Assembly (NCBI RefSeq): GCF_910592395.1
Contig: NC_088313.1
Coordinates: 6,450,501-6,514,500, forward strand
From: Lineus longissimus
Lineage: Eukaryota > Nemertea > Pilidiophora > Heteronemertea > Lineidae
DNA length: 64,000 nt
Direction of reading: 5' to 3'
Part shown: positions 54,900 through 64,000 of the stretch, in pieces
Position numbering within the stretch: position 1 is the first letter of the stretch
Layout: each line of letters opens with the position of its first letter
Translations under genes and position numbers: made by a program
The notes under the pieces: generated by a model
What the model was told of the DNA's origin: nothing
The model's database searches: none
What the model saw: the letters and a program-made list of their open reading frames with translations, nothing else

Positions 54900-57800
54900 G
54901 ATTAGAGAGCGGTAGCCAGTACATATTCAGCACGGTTCAACAGTTCAATGTGCTCATGACGTGACGAGCGCGGAAGTTTCAAGTTTGTTCCCTGGGGTAT
55001 TTTTACCTTTCAGTGTCAATTCATCAAATAACTTATGCTAGAATAAAAGCACAGGTCTCAGGCAATATTGATACTTGACACAGGAAAACTGTTTTATTTT
55101 CTTTTTATTGAATGTACTATCATGGCTTCATAGCTTACCTAAACACCCCGTGAAGTATGTCTTGCGCTATTGCTGATAACTTAATTGTCACAGGGACCTA
55201 TAAAGGTGAAAATGTAGGTCATAATAACCAGCGTAACCAACATGACATTGGGCAACGTATTGACATATTTCGATTACCGGCCGTTGATACAGCTTGTTTG
55301 CTGTTGGTAAAGACCTTATTTAATTGCATGTCGTGATCGATCCTGGATCAATGGAAGTTGACTTAGGTTGCTGTATCTCATCCTTTTAGGCAGGGCCACA
55401 TAGACTAAATGACGAAGATGACCAATTTGACCCCTCTGCATATTATTGTCCCTCTCAGTTTGAAGGCGTAGTACACTATCACAGCCAATCTTTCGGGCTT
55501 CCGTTGAACTGTTAAACTCATGATAAGTTTAGCTGAGCAATGCACCAGTCATGTATCCCGAGGCCACCCTAGACATTCATAAAATGTCTGGGTCACCGAT
55601 AAGGTCAGTTCTGGTCATCCGGTTTTGGAAATCGATTCCTTTGAGAATTGTTGAGGTGATTACCCTGGTCCCCATCTTGGGTGTCTGTGTCTGCAAATTT
55701 ACATAGCTTTTGTCTGATACTTCAAAAGCTCTCCAATTTCTTACTGTTTTTTTTGGCCAAAAAAAAATATTTGTGCTTAAATATTGAGCCGATTTCTTCC
55801 ATTTTTTTCAAAAGATGGATGCTCATTACTTATCACACAGCAGATGACCGAACGATGCCTACTTTGTAGATTTGATAACCACAGAAACCACATCTACTTT
55901 CCCGGGGTAGCCAGCTTTCTCAATCCCAACAAAAGTCCAAGGGAGCGAAACGACTTTGATTTGGAACGAAACGACTGTGGACGAAAAGGTCAGGGAGCGA
56001 AACAACCGCAATTCGTTCAAAGATGGCAGCACTAAAACGTCCTTGACCAGGCCCCTCTGTCATGTCTGTTGACAACTTTTCGCTATCTTCTTAGTGACTT
56101 TGTTTCTTGATAAGTGCTCTTTTGTTGCGACACAGTGCATATTTTACGGGAACCAGGGACTAGACGTGATAGGTATTTATGCTGTCGTTGTTTTCACTGA
56201 AGTTTTATTGCTTTATTCGGCGTGTTCTTGCAGTTTGCATTGGTTATGCGAAGAGGTGCACCTGTCCTGGCCTCCTTATATTGCTACATCATACATTGGG
56301 CCGTGTAGAAGTGCTCAGTCTCACTCTCAGACCCCGGTTCAGACCTACCTGGGAAAATGGATTAATGAAAATACAATGGTTACAAAAAGCAGTGACGGTA
56401 AAATGACTGAGGTCAAAAGGCCCAACCAAGACAACCTGTGCTCATCAGAAACCGCATGAATGTTGTACCTGTCGGTGAAAATGAGGGAAGGAGTCAGTAA
56501 CCACATCATCCTCAGCGACAGACACACCACCGACGTGATGTAGTGAGCGGGGTTTGCTAGAAAAGCTACAACAGTAGGAGCTAGTCCCTTGTTCACAATG
56601 GTACTTAAAAGCATGCCTTTAATACATCCAAATCAGGATAAAACCTCACTTAAAAAGAAATGCATTTAAAATATGAGCCGGAGACTGTCGTTTAAAAATG
56701 TGATTAAAAAGGGAAATTTTTTCATTTCTATGTACAGCGGATACCGGTTTGATATCGAGGGCCACCAACAGGTATGGTGCCTGGTGGCTCCTCTTTGGCT
56801 GACCTAAAATATGCTTAAAATGATTACTTTGAAATCTATCTAAAAATTCTAAATCTTTTATAATTTGCTGCAATATTGATGGCAGTATTCTAATGAGTCT
56901 AATCGTGCATTTCACTGCACTAAGCCTACCAGACTACTCCCCTACTGACGTACTGTGTACTGAACCAACTAAACAGCCAGTTCTTAGTTGCATCACATCC
57001 AAGCAAGCTAGAGAAGTGTGCTAAGTATGCTATAACCATTGCCACATAGTCGCCAGACATTAAAAAAAAACTGTCAAAGATGTCCCGTTTTAAAAACCCT
57101 GTGCTGTGATAGTGAGTGAAGGGGCTTAAAATCTCTATTCATTCATGACTGGTTACAGATGATGACTCACACTAGCAGAGCCAGCTGGTGTCAATGGTGA
57201 CTCAGCTGGAACCCTATCTTGAATACTGATCTAAATGGTTTCTTTGACTTTCTGATTTGAATTACATTGCCAACTTTGTTTAGTCCACCTAAAAGTCCAA
57301 GGAGTTCACAAATCCGCAATTCTATACCAAAAAATAGAATTGAATTCAAACTGTCCCAATTAAATAGATTTTATAAATCGGCTACCAAAATTTAAAATCC
57401 AAGTGGAGAGTAGATTTGTAGAGATTAGTATTCTGTAGTAAAGTGAGTTGTCACCATAATCTCGTGAGCTGATGAGTCATGATGCAACACTCGCCTTACT
57501 CGTACCAGTTATCGTAACCTTAATGATTCACTGCATCACTGGAGTCTCTGCCCGTCACTGTTGACTGTGTGGTCACAGTCATTCCATGTTCAGCCTGTGA
57601 CTTACAAGAAAAATGAATCACTAGGCTTCACCGCGGTCATTGACAATTTGATGATCAGCATTACCAGGGATCAGACATACTGGAACTTGCCTGCAATTCA
57701 AGCCTTTGTTGAAAAAGTTCCGGTTCATTGTTTGAAAGGATCATCGATTTTCTGGGTGAATTCAAGAGGATGGTGATTGTGCCCAATTATCATTGGTCAA

Positions 57801-57950
57801 TGTCAATGTCTTATTAAATTCTGGCATGTCTGGTAGGGTTATATCCCATTGTTTTCTTGTTACCTGAATATGGTCATAGTTTTCAGAGCATTCCTTGTGA
57901 ATTGGAAGTTGTGGCTGTGCCCCAATGCCCGACTTATCTAGTAATGCTTA
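54900..57950. other. No gene recognised; probable upstream region of lipid-carrier gene
   Basis: About 3 kb without supported coding sequence. Open frames at 56094-56459 and 57561-57776 have no recognised domain. The GC-richer stretch with GCGAAACGAC repeats near 55945-56035 could be a transcription start region for the gene at 58068, but no promoter motif was identified. Confidence 0.35.
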
Positions 57951-58067
57951 GACATGCTGGAGATCTGTAGAACGTCAAGTGCACCCAGATTGACTTCCTG
58001 TAACTCGTCAACCATCTTCCGATTCATCTTCTGCAGGAGTTTAGGGCACGGATGTAGATCAACTGCC

Positions 58068-61000
58068 ATGGCCACTGCACAACCAGACTACACGTGTAAA
58101 CTTCCGCCTCGGTTGATTGCCAAGGCGGAGGCTGAGCTGAGGGAGAAGCCACAATGGAGGGAGAGGGATATTCAGGCCCTAAGGGACATGGTCGTGGCAG
58201 TGCCAGGTACGTTGTTTTCGATAGACAAACTATGGTTCATAAAATGCTACCTGTGAAATGTAAACCCTGGGCCGTGATTGATGATGGGAACTTCTTACAT
58301 TGTTTTTTTGCTTGCATGAAGTGATAGCTTAGCATCCTGCTATTGCTAATGTCCAGCTCCAGCTCACACACCTGGCAAATTACAAATTCATATTTTCTTT
58401 AAACCAGGTCTCCACGCACGAACAGATGATGCTTTTCTCCTGCGTTTCTTACGAGCACGGAAATTTGATTACGACCGTGCGTTACAACTGGTGCTCAACT
58501 ACTACCAAATACGCTGTGAATTTAAGGAGATTTTTTGCCGTTTTGTTCCGTCAGCAATAAGGGAGGTTTTGGATGACGGGTTGATCCATGTGCTTCCATA
58601 TCGTGACAGCAATGGCTGCCGTGTCATCATCTTACGGCCGGGGTGCTGGGATCCGGTTGAGAAGCGGTACCCGTTGTATGACGTCATGAGGGCAATGCTG
58701 ATGGTGCTGGAGAAACTGGTCCAGGTAAGAATGATCTGTGATTGGTTTGTGTGGCCCGGGCCTACTCGTGCCAGTTTCTCTTGACAAGGCCACTGATACA
58801 TTCCCCAGAGAGAAGGTCTCTGAGGGGTCTTGCCTTGCCTGCTTGCCAGTCTGCTTCACAACATGATATCTGAAACTTGTTTGGTGTTGCAGTGATATTT
58901 AACACATCAGGCTTTCATTGGGCCTAGGCCAGTGCAGCTGTAGCAGTTTGTTCATAAATGTTTATAAGAGAGACGTCTTCAGAGTACAGTACAACCTCTC
59001 TATTGCGGACACCCATGGGACTGGGCGTTGGTGTCCGTAATGTAGAGGTGTCCTTAATAGAGAGGTTATGCCATTATTGTCCAACAAGTGGATTCATGTA
59101 TGTGAACATGGGGGGTCGTGAAGCCTACATATTACATATTCCATTTAATTGTAAATATTAACTAAGTACTTCAAATAATTTGATGCCATTTATATATGCG
59201 AACTTGAAATTACTTTTTTGGAATTTCTAGTGGAAGTAATATTAATTTGCCAACATTGATATATGCAGGTTGTGTTCGCACGCTACATACTACATAGGCA
59301 GCGTACATCCTTACAGTTGTATAGAAGCATTTGATTAAGCTACCACACATCAAGCCTTATTCTTTGTAATTAGAGCACAAGCACAACTCAATGGACTGCA
59401 ATTAATGTTACACTACAGTAGCTTGGCAATGTGATGCACAGTGAAGATAATCAAACAATACATTCGGTTTTAATTAGGAGAGCAACCATGTAATTAACTG
59501 AACTTAGTGTCTAATTATGTTCATCAATTACACAAACTTCACACCTGTTAGGTCTAATCGACTACCTAAGTGAACACGGGAAGCCATTGTTTGCGTTTAC
59601 TGTCCGTAATTGCGAGGTAATTGGACCAAAAAGTCACCATGGCCGTGTGCGCAATTCGGAGTAGAGGGGTGTCCGCCCTACAGAGGTTTTGGTTAAAGCA
59701 AATGACTTAGAAAAAAAATCGGGACTGAACGAACATGTCCGTAATGCGATGGTGTCCGCCTGGCAGAGCTGTCCGCAAGTGGAGGTTCTACTGTAATTTC
59801 AAATCTCTTCACATGCAGGAAGAAGCGACGCAAGTCAATGGTGTCGTCCTCATCAACGACCTGTCCGGGGTGACATGGAAACATGTGAAGGAAGTGATAC
59901 GCTCCGGCTACATCAAGTCCATGTTATCTACAGTTCAGGTTTGTATCCATGGTGTCGTCCTCATCAACACCCTGTACGAGGTGACATGGAATATGCCAGA
60001 ACATCAAGTGCATCAGTTCAGCTACTTATCATATCTGGTCATATCTTATCATATCTGGTCGCTGGATGTATTTCCCCTCAGGCCACCAATTCAAATTTAC
60101 AGTGCAGGTATATCATTGGTGCTGTATGTGGACTGCTGTACATAAGATTGAAGTGAGCCTCATCATGTAATATTCTATATTTTACCTGGTGTCAAATGTA
60201 AAACCAAGATTCGGTGCGACTTGCACTTCATTCGATCACTTGTTGTGGATGAGGCATTTCTACTTTGTTTCCAGGATGCGTTCCCATTGCGGCTCAAAGG
60301 CATTCACTACATCAATGAACCGTCCGTATTTGGTTATATTTCACCTTTATTCAAACCATTTGTCAAGGAAAAGCTGGGAACAAGAGTAAGAATAAACCCT
60401 CTGGGTCCGGTTTGTTAGAAAGCATGTTAGCTCATAACATCATGCTGACATATTGTTACATTTGCATTGATGTACATGAAACAACATGTCAACAAGATGT
60501 CATGAGCTAACATGCTTTCTAACAACCGGACCCTGGACTCTACCGATCAGAACATCCCTAATACATGTTTTTCTCACTGTTGGGTTCTCCATGTGACTTT
60601 GTTCACTTTTACTCATTTGGAATAAGAATTCAAGGAGAACTGTCATCAAAGCATGGAGTTTGGATGGTCTTCAGACCTTGGTTGTTGCGTTGGACAGTGT
60701 CTTATACATCCAAGATGGCTCTCCTTTTGCTGGATATTTCTTTTCAACTCAAGATTAAGCACATTCCTCCTAACTTGGCAACCTCTGTTGATGTAAAAGC
60801 TAAATTGTAAGACATTTTGGTAATTCTATATTTTTCCATGTCTCTTCCATGTTCATGAAAGTTGTGGCATTTTTCTCCACTTGAAAAACAGTCGTGAACA
60901 TTTGATTACATTCTAAAGATGCTCATGACTAGGAGATCAGTGATTTTGGTGAAGCAATCTTAATCGCATTTAACATCCTATTTCAGCTTCATTTCCATGG

Positions 61001-61407
61001 AGGGAACCATGCAGGTTTATTTGACTTCATACATCAAGATATACTTCCAAGAGATTTGGAGTTTGGTGGTCTGGGGCCAAGGTTACCCACTAAAGTAAGT
61101 ACACGTGTCCATGTAGACTGCCTGATGGTCTGGGGTCAAGGATACGCATGACAGTGTGTCCATGTAGGCTGTGCGGTGGTCTGGGGCCAAGGTTGCCTCC
61201 CCCCTCCCCCAACTAACTCTAGAGCAATGGAGACTTGAACATTGTCCTTGCTTTCAGGATTTCCACAACATGCTGCTGACCTGCGATGAGGAATTCCTAG
61301 AATATTCAAACTATTTCCTTGAGGAATGCAGCATGTCCAAGTTCCAGCGGCGCGAGGACGGAACAGTTGAGTGTCTGACAGGAGTGTATAAGATGTCGGT
61401 GGACTAA
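58068..61407 (+). CDS. Alpha-tocopherol-transfer-protein-like CRAL-TRIO protein
   Basis: Six plus-strand exons join in phase to give 314 aa: 58068-58206, 58408-58724, 59819-59938, 60275-60385, 60987-61094 and 61258-61407. Most donors are GTAAG or GTACG types (exon 3 uses GTTTGT). The start is the ATG in CTGCCATGG. Residues about 15-100 form the CRAL-TRIO N-terminal helices (RDIQALRDMVVAVPG, then RTDDAFLLRFLRARKFDYDR). The lipid-binding domain covers about 115-270: VIILRPGCWDPVEKRYPLYD, VNGVVLINDLSGVTWKHV, FPLRLKGIHYINEPSVFGY and LHFHGGNHAGLFDFI, then LPRDLEFGG. This family shuttles hydrophobic ligands such as vitamin E between membranes in the cytosol. The order of motifs matches alpha-TTP-like proteins rather than retinaldehyde-binding RLBP1, but the ligand is not proven. 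Introns hold several dispersed repeats and partial exon copies. Confidence 0.92.
58985..59060 (+). repeat. TAGAGAGGTGTCC repeat in intron 2
   Basis: AGTACAACCTCTCTATTGCGGACACCCATGGGACT...GTGTCCTTAATAGAGAGGTT, a member of the family at 12875-13045 and 38010-38150. A second decayed piece lies at 59650-59795 in the same intron and ends about 20 bp before exon 3. Confidence 0.75.
59945..60005 (+). pseudogene. Partial duplicate of exon 3 in the next intron
   Basis: CATGGTGTCGTCCTCATCAAC followed by an ACCCTGTACGAGGTGACATGGAA segment repeats the start of exon 3 (59840-59880) with a few changes. It begins seven bases after exon 3's donor. It has no acceptor of its own and loses similarity after VTW, so it is not a usable exon. 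Confidence 0.8.
60403..60532. repeat. Hairpin inverted repeat in intron 4
   Basis: GGGTCCGGTTTGTTAGAAAGCATGTTAGCTCAT is matched by the complement of ATGAGCTAACATGCTTTCTAACAACCGGACCC about 50 bp later. The stem is nearly perfect over about 32 bp. It starts 18 bp after the exon 4 donor and is probably a small MITE. Confidence 0.8.
61060..61200 (+). repeat. Tandem copies of exon 5 3' border
   Basis: GGTGGTCTGGGGCCAAGGTTACCC at the end of exon 5 is repeated as GGTCTGGGGTCAAGGATACGC and GGTGGTCTGGGGCCAAGGTTGCC. GTGTCCATGTAG(A/G)CTG lies between the units (periods about 50-62 bp). Only the first unit keeps AAA|GTAAGT. Confidence 0.8.
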
Positions 61408-62119
61408 AAAAACACACTATAATTGACGAATTGCTCAAAAGGTGGTTGCACAGAAGAATCGCAGTGAAATAGTCCCACTCATTCATGGTGTTTTGGTATT
61501 TGAACCTTTCTGTGGAACTGTTAGTAGTATAAAGTAGTATGAAAGGTGGTGTGGAATTTTACAAACTGCTGATAAGAAACAAAGTGTATTTTTACATGGC
61601 ACTGTTAATCTGCACCCTTGTGAGTCACTGTACTGTTTGTCAACAGTGATTTTTATACAGTGTTTTAGACATTTCAGGCTCTCACACACCATGTTGAGTC
61701 ACAGTGTGTATGTGAGATCAACTTCCTTAACAGCCATCATGACCACCATCTCACTGCCACACTAAGTCTGAAGTTTCCTCCAAATAGACTGTGTAACCTG
61801 CAAATATAAAAGTCATGGCTTTCTAGTGTCCATTTAAAGGGAGCATAACACCAGTAGAATTGGGTGGCCTAACACGAGATTGTTGAGATCATTGACAATG
61901 TTTATGTGGTCTGATTCTTTATTTTACATGTAGGTGGCTAATAGTAGTCTTGAATCATTTTCAATATCTCTTTGCCAATAGTGATCTTCATTGAACTGAG
62001 CGATCTCTTGTCTCTGAAATAACTTGTGAAGATGTTGTGCTGTGATATTGGCCAGTGCACAATTGGCCCCTCACGATCATGTTTCCCACCAGTGATGTTC
62101 TCTTCTTTCCTACCAATAG
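61408..62119. other. 3' untranslated region of lipid-carrier gene and spacer
   Basis: No coding sequence is seen. The gene's 3' untranslated region must lie here, but I could not point to a single clear polyadenylation signal before 62256. Confidence 0.4.
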
Positions 62120-62226
62120 TGTCACTTGGATATATCACCCAAGGGGGTGCAAAGTATCTCGTAGCAGAGGCTACAGCGCGTATTGAGGAACTATCTGATG
62201 AGGTGGCATTCAATTTCAAACAATGA
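62120..62226 (+). CDS. Possible terminal exon, unknown gene
   Basis: After TCTTCTTTCCTACCAATAG the frame reads SLGYITQGGAKYLVAEATAR, then IEELSDEVAFNFKQ and TGA. AATAAA follows at 62256-62261, 30 bp past the stop. Splice site, frame and polyadenylation signal agree. No family is recognised. It could be the last exon of a gene whose other exons are not identifiable here, or an alternative last exon of the lipid-carrier transcript. Confidence 0.4.
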
Positions 62227-62334
62227 TCGTGTGAGGTCACCATGCCCACTTAAGTAATAAATATGAACTGATGTTCATATATAAGCTCCACATCCAGAAG
62301 TATTAAGGTAGCAGGAAGGGGTAGGCATTTGTGG

Positions 62335-62425
62335 TTTCCGAGTGCGAGGGGGTATAGGGGTGTCTGTTGACTGTGCTTTAAGAGAGACTAGGCATGTGCC
62401 AGTCTCCCTTAAAGCATAGTCAACA
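62335..62425. repeat. Hairpin inverted repeat
   Basis: GTCTGTTGACTGTGCTTTAAGAGAGACT and the complement of AGTCTCCCTTAAAGCATAGTCAACAGAC flank an 11-bp loop. The stem is about 28 bp with two mismatches. Confidence 0.8.
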
Positions 62426-62454
62426 GACAACCATGCCATCCCAAGCTTTGTGTC

Positions 62455-62965
62455 TTATGGACCATTCTGGGAAAACTCAATGAGGAAGGTATGCTCATTA
62501 GCATAGTCTATTATTAGCCCCTGCTCGAGGTAATCTTGCGCAGTGCTGCTTCTGCCCACATACATTGTGCTGGAAACCTCTCGTACAAAGAAAGTCTGGC
62601 ATGCGCCAGACTAATAAGTAAAGAACTTCTGGCTGCGCGAGACTACTGTGATAAAAATTACCATTGCAGAGACTCTGTGGCATAGGCATATATTTTTTTG
62701 GCAATTAAAAATGCTCTCAAAAGACGATATGGGATGATTATTTATTAACATTTCCTCAACTATATACCTTCTAATTATCACTTTACATAAATAGGTTGGC
62801 GATAGGTGGCGTGCTTTTCTTTCCTCATGACAATATACAGCAAAATAGTTACAACCCTATAAACGCGCTATAAGTCCGTAATGAGATCACGGTGACCTGT
62901 TATAAAATTTTTGCCAGCTTCGCTATTGCCGCTACGCGGCACGTTGTGTTCTTGCGTCGAGTGCT
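62455..62965 (-). repeat. Dispersed repeat, inverse copy of 50120-50580
   Basis: Reverse-complement partner of 50120-50580, with an extra block of about 50 bp (TATAGCGCGTTTATAGGG on the minus strand) missing from the other copy. Confidence 0.8.
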
Positions 62966-64000
62966 CTGTTGGTGAATACGGGAGCGTCACTGTGGCCTAC
63001 TGGTAGTCTATCACGTCTGAGGGCATTTGAAACATGGCTATCCGGTCGTTCAAAACATGGCCGATTGGCGTTATCCAACTTGGCTGCAAGGGTTCTTATG
63101 CATGCATGTCAGCTTTAAGATAAAGGCATATCTGAGTACAATTGTAAATTGTCCAAGAGTAAAGGATGTGCGAATTATTTATTGTATGGATTGACAGATG
63201 TCGTTTATTATGTAGATATTACAGTTTACACATCAAGGTTACACATTGTGTCTACTACCGTATCATGTACATGTAGCATTTGCGAAGGAAGCTTAGAGAT
63301 GTATATCAATGTTCTTAGATATCTAAGTTTTGTAATGTCGGAGTTAATTCACAAGTCTATTATGTAAATTTGGCAAAATGCATATACAGTTTGTGAGCTG
63401 TGAACCACAAGGGTCTATTTCCACTTTTAATCAAATTTGAGTTGATCTTACCAACAATTCGAGCATTGAAAATCCACATGAAATGGCATCATATTGGCTC
63501 AAAGCCAATTCAACAAAGGTCTCTCCAAATATTTGAGTTTTCTGATCAAAATAACGAAGGGTCTATCTCCATGCGAGCCAAGCTGGACACAAAACAAGAC
63601 ACATAATGAAATCCATGGCAGTGCAGATTGGCCTTTGTGATATTGAATCAGTCATGAAGTTCAAACATCCACATAGCCAGGTATAAATGATTCTTATATT
63701 GGTTGTTACACAGGGAGGACCATGAAATACTACCCATATTTTTGTTTGAGCAATAACTAGAATGGCCTCAGAGACCGCTTCATGTGGCCCTCCGGTGAAC
63801 TTTACCTATTTCTGTATACACCAGAGATTCCAACAAGGCTGATATTTGTGATTGTTTCGGTCAAAAGCCATCATTAATTGCATATTGACAGAGTCATGTT
63901 GCTCTTTGAAAAATCAAATCATAAACCTGCAATTTGACTCTGAAATTTCAACTGCAGTTTCCTTAAAATATGAAATAGTGGAGAAAGACTGTAGTGGATG
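62966..64000. other. No gene recognised
   Basis: No coding or repeat signal that I can support, up to the window end. Short frames at 63149-63606 have no domain. Confidence 0.45.

Overview
This window is animal nuclear DNA. Coding sequence is split by GT/AG introns with matching phases. Rhodopsin-type receptors and a CRAL-TRIO lipid-carrier gene are present, alongside non-LTR, Gypsy, Helitron and PIF/Harbinger elements and many foldback repeats. There is no bacterial-style gene packing. The repeat-rich, intron-bearing layout and the divergent FMRFamide-receptor-like GPCRs suggest a marine invertebrate (a lophotrochozoan or an invertebrate deuterostome). The sequence alone does not let me name the species.

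Host genes that can be modelled end to end are few: (1) a four-exon GPCR on + (20652-23584, 336 aa); (2) a three-exon GPCR on - (45995-47597, 328 aa) with matching intron phases and an identically sized 221-bp middle exon; (3) a six-exon alpha-tocopherol-transfer-protein-like gene on + (58068-61407, 314 aa). A truncated tandem copy of GPCR 1 lies at 3580-5491. It lacks the first exon, has a changed splice donor and has lost the TM6 proline. The shared 3' flank of these receptors occurs again alone at 1608-2238 and partly at about 30650, so the locus has been duplicated several times. Several short exon-like segments (11877, 37323, 39540, 43251/43363, 45679, 62120) look like pieces of other host genes.

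The rest is mobile DNA. About 6.2-10.8 kb and 30.65-35.84 kb are paralogous blocks. Each serves as an empty-site control for insertions in the other: a LINE on - (7.4-10.1 kb) in the first; a foldback element, a second LINE and a small MITE in the second. A decayed Helitron on - (25.5-28.4 kb) keeps its HUH Rep but stops before the Pif1 helicase, and a separate ORF of unknown function lies beside it. A complete PIF/Harbinger element (50632-54042) has terminal inverted repeats, a 3-bp target duplication, a dead transposase (two nonsense codons) and an intact convergent three-exon Myb/SANT partner. Gypsy pol fragments lie at 41.3 and 44.5 kb.

The two least familiar signals are these. (a) A family of foldback elements begins TATGGC and makes 6-bp target duplications: two copies have perfect duplications, one is confirmed by an empty site, and a third possible relative begins TACGGC. 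(b) Exon/intron borders recur in tandem: four copies of the 5' end of exon 2 in the minus-strand GPCR, and partial copies of exons 3 and 5 of the lipid-carrier gene.
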